Position numbers and translations under genes: made by a program. The notes under the pieces are model-generated. The model had not been told where the DNA came from. It made no database searches and saw only the letters and a program-made list of their open reading frames with translations. Positions 47,286 through 55,867 of a stretch of 64,000 nucleotides of DNA are shown here, in pieces. Origin of the DNA: Vibrio diabolicus (GTDB lineage: Bacteria > Pseudomonadota > Gammaproteobacteria > Enterobacterales > Vibrionaceae). The first letter of the stretch is position 1, and every line of letters starts with the position of its first letter. The stretch covers positions 434,001 through 498,000 of the forward strand of contig CCKK01000023.1 in the NCBI GenBank assembly GCA_001048675.1, in the 5' to 3' direction.

Positions 47286-49034
47286 ATGAAAATGAGACAA
47301 GGATTAACACGTACACCAAGGATACTAACTGGGCTCTTCTCCTTATGGTTGTTTGTATTTTTAGCCCCTTTAGTGGCAGCAGAAGAAGTATCGTCTAATG
47401 CCTTAAAGAGTATCGATTTTCGCACTAATAAAGATAAAGACGCCGTTATTGTCGTTGAACTGGCGTCACCTGCCGCGATTGTTGATGTCAAACGCGTACA
47501 GGAAGGGTTAAGTATCGATTTGCTTAATACTTCGGTAAAAGACGAGCAACTGTATCTCCTAGACGTAAAAGATTTCTCGACTGTGGTTGAAAGCGTAGAG
47601 GTGTTTCGCGATACCTCAACTACGCGCTTGGTTGCGCACATTAATGAAGAATATACGCATGATTACCGTTTAACGGGGCGATTCTTGGAAATCAAAGTGG
47701 CTAAGATCAAACCCAATGAGAAAGCCCCGGATAAAAGCATTCTAGAAAAAGAAGGCAAGCTCATTTCAATTAACTTCCAAGATATTCCTGTACGTAACGT
47801 GTTACAGCTGATTGCTGACTACAACCAGTTCAACTTGGTTGTCTCAGACTCCGTAGAAGGTAACCTCACACTTCGTCTTGATGGTGTTCCGTGGCAGCAA
47901 GTGTTGGATATTATTTTGCAAGTTAAGGGGTTAGATAAGCGTGTTGATGGCAACGTGATTCTGGTTGCTCCAACAGATGAGCTTGATCTGCGCGAAAAAC
48001 AGCAACTCGAAAAGCAGCAGCTAGAACAAACGATGGGAGAGCTTTCGTCTGAAATCATCAAGGTAAACTTCGCTAAAGCATCAGATATTGCAGAGATGAT
48101 CAACGGAGAAGGGAACATCAGTATGTTGTCTGAGCGAGGCAGTATGACCATTGATGAGCGGACTAACTCGTTATTGATTCGTGAGCTACCTGAAAACATT
48201 GAAGTGATTCGAGAAATTATTGAATCTTTGGATATCCCGGTGAAGCAGGTTCAAATTGAAGCGCGTATTGTGACCATCAATGAAGGCAACATGGACGAGT
48301 TGGGAATTCGCTGGGGCTTTACCTCTATTAATGGCAATAACACGGTTGGTGGCTCTATCGAAAACAACCTTGCCACGATCGGTTTATATAACGGTGGTGG
48401 TGAAGGAGAAGACGGTGGTGACGGTGATGGAGTAGGTATCGATGACTTTCTAAACGTAAACTTAGCTGCAACCAGTCCAAACGCGACCAGCATTGCTTTT
48501 CAGGTTGCAAAATTAGGCTCAGACACCTTGTTAGACCTCGAGCTTTCTGCGCTGCAACAAGAGTCCAAAGCTGAGATTATCTCAAGCCCACGTTTGATCA
48601 CTACCAATAAGAAGCCTGCCTATATTGAGCAAGGTACCGAGATACCTTATCTAGAGTCCTCATCAAGTGGTGCTACGACGGTAACGTTCAAAAAAGCAGT
48701 ATTGAGTTTGAAGGTGACGCCACAAATTACACCGGATAACCGTCTTGTGTTGGACTTAAGCGTTACGCAAGATAGACCTGGACAAGTCGTGAAAACAGGC
48801 ACTGGTGAAGCCGTTGCGATTGATACTCAGCGTATCGGGACGCAAGTGTTAGTAAATAACGGTGAAACCGTCGTTCTTGGTGGTATTTTCCAGCACAGCA
48901 TTACTAACTCGGTGGACAAAGTGCCTTTGTTAGGCGATCTGCCACTATTAGGTGCGCTTTTCCGTCGAAGTTATGAAAATGTTGGCAAAAGTGAGCTGTT
49001 AATTTTCGTCACCCCTAAGGTGGTGGTTCAGTAG
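47286..49034 (+). CDS. pilQ: Type IV pilus secretin PilQ
   Basis: Outer-membrane secretin through which the pilus and, in competent vibrios, DNA pass. It is 582 residues with signal peptide (GLFSLWLFVFLAPLVAAEE region), one AMIN domain, an N0 (STN) domain (LISINFQDIPVRNVLQLIADYNQFNLVVSDS), an N1 domain and the C-terminal secretin domain (SRPRL-type ISSPRLITTNKKPAYIEQG, ending GKSELLIFVTPKVVVQ). A Gly/Asp-rich loop near residue 380 is typical. Last gene of the pilMNOPQ unit; a structured 187-bp spacer precedes aroK. Confidence 0.95.
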   Translation: MKMRQGLTRTPRILTGLFSLWLFVFLAPLVAAEEVSSNALKSIDFRTNKDKDAVIVVELASPAAIVDVKRVQEGLSIDLLNTSVKDEQLYLLDVKDFSTVVESVEVFRDTSTTRLVAHINEEYTHDYRLTGRFLEIKVAKIKPNEKAPDKSILEKEGKLISINFQDIPVRNVLQLIADYNQFNLVVSDSVEGNLTLRLDGVPWQQVLDIILQVKGLDKRVDGNVILVAPTDELDLREKQQLEKQQLEQTMGELSSEIIKVNFAKASDIAEMINGEGNISMLSERGSMTIDERTNSLLIRELPENIEVIREIIESLDIPVKQVQIEARIVTINEGNMDELGIRWGFTSINGNNTVGGSIENNLATIGLYNGGGEGEDGGDGDGVGIDDFLNVNLAATSPNATSIAFQVAKLGSDTLLDLELSALQQESKAEIISSPRLITTNKKPAYIEQGTEIPYLESSSSGATTVTFKKAVLSLKVTPQITPDNRLVLDLSVTQDRPGQVVKTGTGEAVAIDTQRIGTQVLVNNGETVVLGGIFQHSITNSVDKVPLLGDLPLLGALFRRSYENVGKSELLIFVTPKVVVQ

Positions 49035-49080
49035 TTCTACCTCGTGAAAAACTGATTAAATCAAAAATAAAGTTGCAATA

Positions 49081-49143
49081 GTGGCACCATGCTTGGATAA
49101 TTTCGGGTCTTATCACGAATTATCTGTGAGGAACTGGTGCCAC
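49081..49143 (+). other. Nested inverted repeats between pilQ and aroK
   Basis: GTGGCACCA (49081-49089) pairs with TGGTGCCAC (49135-49143), and inside it GATAATT (49096-49102) pairs with AATTATC (49118-49124). The result is an extended two-stage hairpin with no T-run. It could be an RNA control or processing element for aroK. The role is unknown. Confidence 0.5.
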
Positions 49144-49221
49144 AAGCCTTGTAGAACAGCGATTTAGCTGTGTTTTCTTGTGGCGATCTTATTGAATCAA
49201 TGTTGTAAATTACTGCTAAAC

Positions 49222-49740
49222 ATGGCTGAGAAACGTAATATTTTCCTTGTTGGCCCAATGGGCGCCGGCAAAAGTACAATTGGTAGACATCTAGCACAGC
49301 AACTGCATATGGAGTTTGTTGACTCCGATACAGTGATCGAAGAACGCACTGGTGCAGACATCTCTTGGGTTTTTGATGTAGAAGGTGAAGAAGGCTTCCG
49401 CAAGCGTGAAGAAGCGGTACTTGAAGACCTAACACAAGAGCAAGGCATCGTGCTTGCGACTGGCGGTGGCTCTGTTAAGAGCAAAGAAAACCGTAATCGT
49501 CTTTCGGCACGTGGTGTTGTTGTTTACTTAGAAACGACGATTGAAAAGCAACTTGCGCGCACAAACCGTGACAAGAAGCGTCCTCTACTTCAAACGGACA
49601 ACCCTCGCGAAGTATTGGAGCAATTAGCTGAAGAACGTAATCCTCTGTATGAAGAAGTAGCGGATTACACTGTTCGCACTGACGATCAGAGTGCAAAAGT
49701 GGTAGCCAACCAGATCGTAAAAATGCTAGAAGAGAGATAA
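49222..49740 (+). CDS. aroK: Shikimate kinase I
   Basis: Phosphorylates shikimate in aromatic amino-acid synthesis. The start MAEKRNIFLVGPMGAGKST is at 49222; a TTG-type upstream extension lacks similarity. P-loop GPMGAGKST, substrate residues in DSDTVIEERTGADI and LATGGGSV, and the adenine lid RDKKRPLL are all intact. 172 residues. Operon with aroB, damX, dam and rpe, as in enterobacteria. Confidence 0.96.
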   Translation: MAEKRNIFLVGPMGAGKSTIGRHLAQQLHMEFVDSDTVIEERTGADISWVFDVEGEEGFRKREEAVLEDLTQEQGIVLATGGGSVKSKENRNRLSARGVVVYLETTIEKQLARTNRDKKRPLLQTDNPREVLEQLAEERNPLYEEVADYTVRTDDQSAKVVANQIVKMLEER

Positions 49741-49772
49741 GTTTTTATCTTTTTTTTAATTGGAGCAAACCG

Positions 49773-50875
49773 ATGGAACGGATTACGGTCAACCTAGCTG
49801 AGCGTAGCTACCCAATCTCTATTGGCGCCGGGTTATTTGAGGACCCGGCGTACCTCTCTCAAGTTCTCTCAAACAAAAATGCAAAACAAAAAGTTGTTGT
49901 GATCAGTAATGTCACAGTGGCGCCTTTGTATGCTGACAAAATTTTAAAGCAACTCGAGCAGCTCGGTTGTAGTGCATCCTTGTTAGAATTGCCTGACGGC
50001 GAACAGTACAAAAACTTGGATGTGTTTAACCAAGTGATGAACTTCCTCCTCGAGGGGAATTACGCTCGTGATGTTGTGATCATCGCGTTAGGTGGTGGCG
50101 TTATTGGCGACCTTGTGGGTTTTGCTTCTGCCTGTTACCAGCGTGGGGTCGACTTTATTCAAATACCAACGACATTACTATCTCAAGTGGACTCTTCGGT
50201 GGGGGGAAAAACCGCGGTTAACCATCCGTTGGGTAAGAACATGATAGGTGCGTTTTACCAACCTAAAGCCGTGATCATCGATACCAACTGTTTATCGACG
50301 TTGCCTGAGCGTGAATTCGCAGCAGGTATCGCAGAAGTCATTAAGTACGGCATCATTTACGATGCAGTACTTTTTTGTATGGTTGGAAGAGAACCTTGAA
50401 CGCTTGTACGCGTTGGATGAAGAAGCGCTAACTTATGCCATTGCACGTTGCTGTGAAATAAAAGCGGAAGTGGTGGCTCAGGATGAGAAAGAATCGGGCA
50501 TCCGCGCTCTGCTCAACTTAGGTCACACCTTTGGTCATGCGATTGAAGCTGAGCTTGGCTACGGCAATTGGCTGCATGGTGAAGCGGTTTCTGCTGGCAC
50601 GGTTATGGCGGCCAAAACTTCGCATCTGCGCGGTCTTATCTCAGCAGAGCAATTTGAGCGTATTGTTGCGATTTTGCGTCGTGCCAAACTGCCTGTTCAT
50701 ACTCCAGAAAGTATGAGCTTCGATGACTTCCTCAAACATATGATGCGAGAATAAAAAAGTCCTCTCTGGTCAATTAAGATTAGTTCTACCTACAGGCATT
50801 GGTAGTGCCGAGGTCATTGCTGATACGACACAAGACGTACTCAAACAGGCGATAGACTTCGGTCGCGATATTTAA
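49773..50875 (+). pseudogene. aroB: 3-dehydroquinate synthase, with two frameshifts
   Basis: NAD+-dependent second enzyme of the shikimate pathway. Intact landmarks are LALGGGVIGDLVGFAS-type IALGGGVIGDLVGFAS, QIPTTLLSQVDSSVGGKTAVNHPLGKN in two parts, NLGHTFGHAIE and LHGEAVSAG. The first break is near 50367-50376 (AVLF switching to FFVWLEENLERL). The second is near 50751-50760, where cgagaat precedes an A-run. Removing one base at each restores a tail reading KKVLSGQLRLVLPTGIG and a stop at 50875, about 366 residues. Two independent errors in one conserved gene favour sequencing error over decay. Confidence 0.88.
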
Positions 50876-50927
50876 CCTTGTAATGGCGCCTTTGGGCGTC
50901 ATTCTTGTAGTGTATTAAGGTTATTAG

Positions 50928-52442
50928 ATGAGTGTTGCTCACGTTCTGGAATTAGATTCTCAAATCGAGTTGCTTGATAGGTTAGGATTGCTGACTAATT
51001 TTGGTTCCAATTTCATTGCGATTAATGGTCATGATGGTTATGGCAAATCTTGGTTAGCGCAGCGATACCTTGAAGTGGGTGCCAGTAACAAGAATCAATG
51101 TTTGTTACTTTGTCATTCTAATCAAGATGATGTGCAGCGCCGCATCCTTATTTTGAGTCAACTGGTTTCGGACGCATTGTTTAATCAGCAAGAGCCTTTA
51201 CTTGATAGCCTCGAAAGACTATTGGGTGATGAGCCTTGTGATATCGCGATTGTGGTTGATGATGCGCATTTATTAAGTGAGACGCTCGTTTCTGAGCTTT
51301 GGATGCTGGTTTTAGAGGCGCATCATAAGCCGAATTGGACCATCAATGTCTTATTATTTACGCAGTCTGGGCGCTTAGAAGGATTGCTGTCACGTCTCAG
51401 TTACGGACAAGAGATAAAGCCTGTTGAGCTTGATATTGATATGTTGTCCGAAGTGGAAGCCCGTCGTTTCTTTGAATCACTTGTTGCGCGCTATGTTGAT
51501 GATGAGGCGGAGAAGCGGGTTCGAGATGCATTTAAAAAAGTTGACCCAGTACCGGGTGACATCATGGCGTTAGGAGAGATGAAAGTGGAAAAAAGGATCA
51601 TTATCCGCTCGATTGTCGGTTCACCGCTGAATATTGCGTTAGTGGTATTAGCATTACTGTTGCTTGCTGCTGGTGGCTATTGGTGGATGTATAATCAACC
51701 AAGCCCTGATGATAAAGCGCAGCAAATTGCTGGTAGTGTAGAGCAAACGGCTATTCCAACTTTTGAAGATTCAGGAATCAGTGCTGCGCAGTCTTCACTA
51801 CAATCTGTGACTGATGACACTAGCAGTGGCCTTGATGGCTCTGGCGCGATTGATGATTCTGATTCATTACCGCCAGCAGTAACGGAAGAAGTGGCGAGCG
51901 TTGGCAGTGATGACAATCAACAGAGAGTGGTGATTGAGTCGAATGTGGTCGATGCATTGCTTGAAGGTAAAGCTGATTCAGCAGACACAAAAGCGATTGA
52001 TGATATCGTAAGTACTGATAAAGCAGAGACTGCTGATGAAACTGACTCTCCTTTGATTAAAGTCGTAAAACCAAATCAAGGTATGACGCAAACTTCTGCT
52101 CAGTCAGGAGAAGACGGTGCGAAGCAGCCTGTGGTTAAGTTTTCATTTGCTCGCGAAGAATTAAAAGCACTATCACCAAGAGCCTATACACTGCAGCTTG
52201 CTGCTATGACGTCAATGGAGGATGTACAAGCCTTCCTCGATGAGCATCAGCTGAATAATCAAGTACGAATTTATCCTACCGTTCGCAATGACACCGAGTG
52301 GTATATCATCACATACCAAGATTATCCGACAATTCAAATGGCTCGCGATGCCGTTGCAAGCTTGCCTGATTCGGTTAAGTCGGTGAGTCCTTGGGCAAAA
52401 TCACTCCGTCAGGTTCATCGCGAAATTGATCGAGTGAAATAA
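50928..52442 (+). CDS. damX: Cell-division SPOR protein DamX
   Basis: Septal-ring protein that binds denuded peptidoglycan. 504 residues. An N-terminal AAA-like ATPase region has the P-loop-like INGHDGYGKSWLAQ and IAIVVDDAHLLS. A single membrane helix (NIALVVLALLLLAAGGYWWMY) lies near residue 235. An Asp/Ser-rich linker and a C-terminal SPOR domain (YTLQLAAMTSMEDVQAFLDE, VRIYPTVRNDTEWYIITYQD) follow. Same position, aroB-damX-dam, as in E. coli. Confidence 0.93.
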   Translation: MSVAHVLELDSQIELLDRLGLLTNFGSNFIAINGHDGYGKSWLAQRYLEVGASNKNQCLLLCHSNQDDVQRRILILSQLVSDALFNQQEPLLDSLERLLGDEPCDIAIVVDDAHLLSETLVSELWMLVLEAHHKPNWTINVLLFTQSGRLEGLLSRLSYGQEIKPVELDIDMLSEVEARRFFESLVARYVDDEAEKRVRDAFKKVDPVPGDIMALGEMKVEKRIIIRSIVGSPLNIALVVLALLLLAAGGYWWMYNQPSPDDKAQQIAGSVEQTAIPTFEDSGISAAQSSLQSVTDDTSSGLDGSGAIDDSDSLPPAVTEEVASVGSDDNQQRVVIESNVVDALLEGKADSADTKAIDDIVSTDKAETADETDSPLIKVVKPNQGMTQTSAQSGEDGAKQPVVKFSFAREELKALSPRAYTLQLAAMTSMEDVQAFLDEHQLNNQVRIYPTVRNDTEWYIITYQDYPTIQMARDAVASLPDSVKSVSPWAKSLRQVHREIDRVK

Positions 52443-52511
52443 ACCTGAGCTTCGCTGAAAAATATGTTACATTCCGCAGCCTTAATTTTTGGTCGATAGA
52501 TAGAGCAGTAG

Positions 52512-53351
52512 ATGAAAAAGCAACGAGCCTTTCTTAAATGGGCAGGAGGAAAATACGGACTGGTTGAAGACATCCAACGTCATTTACCGCCGGCTCGAAA
52601 GCTAGTTGAACCTTTTGTTGGCGCGGGCTCAGTGTTTCTGAATACCGACTATGACCATTACCTACTGGCAGATATCAATCCAGATCTGATCAATCTGTAC
52701 AACCTACTAAAAGAGCGCCCTGAAGAGTATATCTCTGAAGCGAAGCGTTGGTTTGTCGCCGAGAATAACCGTAAAGAAGCTTACTTACACATTCGCGCTG
52801 AGTTTAATAAAACCGATGACGTGATGTACCGCTCTTTAGCGTTTTTGTACATGAACCGCTTTGGTTTTAATGGTCTATGCCGTTACAACAAAAAAGGCGG
52901 TTTTAACGTTCCGTTCGGTTCATATAAAAAGCCTTACTTCCCAGAGGCGGAATTGGAGTTTTTTGCCGAAAAAGCCAAGAAAGCCACGTTCGTTTGTGAA
53001 GGTTATCCAGAAACTTTTCGCCGAGCACGTAAGGGGAGTGTGGTGTATTGCGATCCTCCTTATGCACCGCTTTCAAACACGGCAAATTTCACCTCATACG
53101 CAGGTAATGGTTTCACGTTGGATGACCAGGCTGCATTAGCCGACATTGCTGAAAGAACGGCGACTGAGCGTGGTATTCCGGTTCTGATTTCTAACCACGA
53201 CACTACGTTGACGCGTCGGTTGTATCACGGTGCAGATCTCAATGTAGTAAAAGTAAAGCGCACCATTAGCCGCAATGGCAGTGGTCGTAATAAAGTCGAT
53301 GAGCTGCTTGCGCTTTTTCATGCCCCTGAGATGGATAAACCAAGCTCTTAG
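52512..53351 (+). CDS. dam: DNA adenine methyltransferase Dam
   Basis: Methylates N6 of adenine in GATC, used in mismatch repair and, in Vibrio, essential for chromosome II replication. 279 residues of the alpha-class. AdoMet-binding residues lie in FLKWAGGKYGL and LVEPFVGAGSVFLNT; the catalytic DPPY is in VVYCDPPYAPLS near residue 180. ATG 52512. It follows damX and precedes rpe. Confidence 0.97.
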   Translation: MKKQRAFLKWAGGKYGLVEDIQRHLPPARKLVEPFVGAGSVFLNTDYDHYLLADINPDLINLYNLLKERPEEYISEAKRWFVAENNRKEAYLHIRAEFNKTDDVMYRSLAFLYMNRFGFNGLCRYNKKGGFNVPFGSYKKPYFPEAELEFFAEKAKKATFVCEGYPETFRRARKGSVVYCDPPYAPLSNTANFTSYAGNGFTLDDQAALADIAERTATERGIPVLISNHDTTLTRRLYHGADLNVVKVKRTISRNGSGRNKVDELLALFHAPEMDKPSS

Positions 53352-53443
53352 TTCTCACACTATTAAATCTAAATAGTGGATCTCCCCACTGGCTTCGGTA
53401 GAATTGCGCGCAGATTGTTTGCTCATTACTACTGAGGTCAGGT

Positions 53444-54115
53444 ATGAAAGATTTTCTTATTGCTCCATCCATTTTATCGGCAGATTTTGCTCGTCTCGGT
53501 GAAGATGTCGAGAAAGTACTCGCAGCGGGTGCGGATGTGGTGCATTTCGACGTTATGGATAACCACTATGTACCAAACCTGACTTTTGGTGCACCTGTGT
53601 GTAAAGCACTACGCGATTACGGCATCACCGCACCAATCGATGTTCACCTAATGGTGAAACCGGTTGACCGCATTATTCCTGATTTCGCAAAAGCGGGTGC
53701 GTCGATGATTACATTCCATGTGGAAGCTTCTGATCATGTAGACCGTACACTGCAGTTAATTAAAGAGCACGGCTGTCAGGCTGGTGTGGTACTAAACCCA
53801 GCAACGCCACTTGCGAGCCTTGAGTTCATCATGGACAAAGTCGACATGATTCTACTGATGTCGGTTAACCCTGGCTTTGGTGGTCAATCATTCATTCCTC
53901 ACACGCTAGATAAACTGCGTGCAGTTCGTAAGATGATCGATGAGTCTGGTCGAGATATCCGTTTAGAAATTGATGGCGGTGTGAAGGTTGACAACATTCG
54001 TGAAATCGCAGAAGCGGGCGCAGACATGTTCGTTGCAGGCTCGGCAATTTTCGGTCAGCCAGATTACAAACAAGTGATCGACCAAATGCGCACGGAGCTG
54101 GCTGAAGTAAAATAA
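53444..54115 (+). CDS. rpe: Ribulose-phosphate 3-epimerase
   Basis: Interconverts ribulose-5-phosphate and xylulose-5-phosphate in the pentose phosphate pathway; TIM barrel. 223 residues. Metal and catalytic segments are IAPSILSADFARLG, VHFDVMDNHYVPNLTFG, DVHLMV, MSVNPGFGGQSFIP and EIDGGVK. ATG 53444. In E. coli and V. cholerae gph and trpS follow rpe, but here rpsF follows after 242 bp. Confidence 0.97.
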   Translation: MKDFLIAPSILSADFARLGEDVEKVLAAGADVVHFDVMDNHYVPNLTFGAPVCKALRDYGITAPIDVHLMVKPVDRIIPDFAKAGASMITFHVEASDHVDRTLQLIKEHGCQAGVVLNPATPLASLEFIMDKVDMILLMSVNPGFGGQSFIPHTLDKLRAVRKMIDESGRDIRLEIDGGVKVDNIREIAEAGADMFVAGSAIFGQPDYKQVIDQMRTELAEVK

Positions 54116-54148
54116 GCCCCGATATACGCGCGATAATACCCTGATTTT

Positions 54149-54180
54149 AAAGGCTGTCACTTTATTGGTAGCCTTTGTTA
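54149..54180 (+). terminator. Possible rpe terminator
   Basis: AAAGGCT and AGCCTTT form a 7-bp stem with a 14-nt loop, followed by a short T-rich stretch. Confidence 0.45.
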
Positions 54181-54298
54181 TTTCTAACGTTGGATGAAAT
54201 AAAATATCCCCTGCGTTGAGCAAATAATCACTTGCCTATTTTGCGCCCTTTCTGTACTATTCGTGCTCCTTAAACTCAGTCAATTATCTTTAGTTCCT

Positions 54299-54337
54299 TG
54301 CTTCCTCTGGACGACTGAGCCATTTGTGGAAGCTGAA
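54299..54337 (+). promoter_or_regulatory. Leader hairpin before rpsF
   Basis: GCTTCC and GGAAGC, about 24 bases apart, close a hairpin immediately before the rpsF ribosome site. S6:S18 leader elements that mediate autoregulation are known at this position in many bacteria; the specific CCG-bulge motif is not clearly recognised here. Tentative. Confidence 0.35.
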
Positions 54338-54357
54338 TAATCCGTAAGGAGCAACCA

Positions 54358-54747
54358 ATGCGTCATTACGAAATCGTATTCATGGTGCACCCAGATCAAA
54401 GCGAGCAAGTTGCTGGCATGATCGAGCGTTACACTGGTTCAATCACTGAAGCTGGCGGTAAAATCCACCGTCTAGAAGACTGGGGCCGTCGTCAACTGGC
54501 TTACCCAATCAACAAGCTTCACAAAGCTCACTACGTTCTTATGAACGTTGAAGCTGACCAAGCTGTAATTGATGAGCTAGAAACTGCTTTCCGTTTCAAC
54601 GATGCAGTTCTACGTAACATGATCATGCGTACTAAAGCAGCGATCACTGAGCAATCAATCATGCTTAAGCAAAAAGAAGAGCGTGCTCCACGTCGTGAAG
54701 AGCGTTCTGAAGCTAAGCCTGAAGCTAAGTCAGAAGCTGCTGAGTAA
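54358..54747 (+). CDS. rpsF: 30S ribosomal protein S6
   Basis: Small-subunit platform protein that pairs with S18, 129 residues. It begins MRHYEIVFMVHPDQSEQV and contains EDWGRRQLAYPINKLHKAHYVLMNVE. A long C-terminal tail (from about residue 110) is rich in Glu, Ala, Lys and Arg, a substrate for RimK glutamylation in other species. Followed at once by priB. Confidence 0.97.
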   Translation: MRHYEIVFMVHPDQSEQVAGMIERYTGSITEAGGKIHRLEDWGRRQLAYPINKLHKAHYVLMNVEADQAVIDELETAFRFNDAVLRNMIMRTKAAITEQSIMLKQKEERAPRREERSEAKPEAKSEAAE

Positions 54748-54755
54748 GTTTTCTT

Positions 54756-55058
54756 ATGGCCAATCGAATGGAGCTGAGCGGCACCATTGCCAAACCGCCC
54801 ATTCGTAGTAAAAGCCCTGGTGGCATTGAACACTGTCGGTTTTGGCTGGAGCATCGCTCTACTATTATCGAAGCTGACTTACCTCGACAAGTTTATTGTC
54901 GTATGCCGGTAGTCGTCAGCGGGCTTGGGTCACAAGCACTAACTCAGAATTTAGTTCAAGGCAGTAACATTAAGGTAAGTGGTTTTGTCACTTATCAAAC
55001 CGGCCGAAATGGCGTGGGAAAATTAGTGTTACACGCCGACAACATTACTCAAATTTAA
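54756..55058 (+). CDS. priB: Primosomal replication protein N (PriB)
   Basis: Single-stranded-DNA-binding OB-fold protein for PriA-dependent replication restart, 100 residues. Recognised by MANRMELSGTIAKPPIRSKSPGGIEHCRFWLEHRS. Located between rpsF and rpsR, as in enterobacteria. Gaps are 8 and 16 bp. Confidence 0.95.
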   Translation: MANRMELSGTIAKPPIRSKSPGGIEHCRFWLEHRSTIIEADLPRQVYCRMPVVVSGLGSQALTQNLVQGSNIKVSGFVTYQTGRNGVGKLVLHADNITQI

Positions 55059-55074
55059 GATCAGGAGATAGCCC

Positions 55075-55302
55075 ATGGCTCGTTTCTTCCGTCGTCGTAA
55101 ATTCTGCCGTTTCACTGCAGAAGGCGTACAAGAGATTGATTACAAAGACGTAGCAACTCTTAAAAACTACATCACTGAAGCTGGTAAAATCGTACCTAGC
55201 CGTATCACTGGTACAAGCGCTAAGTACCAGCGTCAACTAGCACGTGCTATCAAGCGTTCACGCTACCTAGCTCTACTACCGTACACTGACAAGCATCAGT
55301 AA
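55075..55302 (+). CDS. rpsR: 30S ribosomal protein S18
   Basis: Small-subunit protein partnered with S6, 75 residues. It begins MARFFRRRKFCRFTAEG and contains ITGTSAKYQRQLARAIKRSRYLALLPY. A good AGGAGATAG ribosome site precedes the ATG. Confidence 0.97.
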   Translation: MARFFRRRKFCRFTAEGVQEIDYKDVATLKNYITEAGKIVPSRITGTSAKYQRQLARAIKRSRYLALLPYTDKHQ

Positions 55303-55335
55303 TCGGTTCATTTTATTAAGAAAGAGGATTAAGCA

Positions 55336-55788
55336 ATGCAAGTTATTCTACTTGATAAAATTGGTAACCTAGGTGGTCTTGGCGATACTGCAAACGTTAA
55401 ATCTGGCTACGCTCGTAACTTCCTTATCCCACAAGGTAAAGCAGTTATGGCAACTAAAGCTAACGTTGAAATGTTTGAAGCTCGTCGTGCTGAACTAGAA
55501 GCTAAAGTTGCTGAGCAACTAGCTGCTGCAGAAGCTCGCGCAGAGAAAGTTAACGCTCTAGAAGCTGTAGTTATCGCTTCTAAAGCTGGTGACGAAGGCA
55601 AACTATTCGGTTCTATCGGTACTCGTGACATCGCTGACGCTATCACAGCTGCAGGCGTTGAAGTTGCTAAGAGCGAAGTTCGCCTTCCTGAAGGTGCTCT
55701 ACGTACAACTGGTGAGTTCGAGATCAGCGTTCAACTTCACTCTGAAGTTTTCGCAACTGTGAACCTACAAGTTGTTGCTGCTGAGTAA
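55336..55788 (+). CDS. rplI: 50S ribosomal protein L9
   Basis: Large-subunit protein, 150 residues. The N-terminal MQVILLDKIGNLGGLGD and GYARNFLIPQGKA form the rRNA-binding domain; a long connecting helix and a C-terminal globular domain follow. Last gene of the rpsF operon, with a strong terminator. Confidence 0.97.
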   Translation: MQVILLDKIGNLGGLGDTANVKSGYARNFLIPQGKAVMATKANVEMFEARRAELEAKVAEQLAAAEARAEKVNALEAVVIASKAGDEGKLFGSIGTRDIADAITAAGVEVAKSEVRLPEGALRTTGEFEISVQLHSEVFATVNLQVVAAE

Positions 55789-55810
55789 TTCAGTATCAAG
55801 ACGAAATACT

Positions 55811-55842
55811 AAAAAGCACCTCTTCGGAGGTGCTTTTTTTAT
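55811..55842. terminator. rplI terminator
   Basis: GCACCTC and GAGGTGC form a stem around a TTCG loop, flanked by A- and T-runs. It is shared with the converging DUF481 gene. Confidence 0.9.
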
Positions 55843-55867
55843 TTCTAAAACTGGGAGAAAAAACGGG

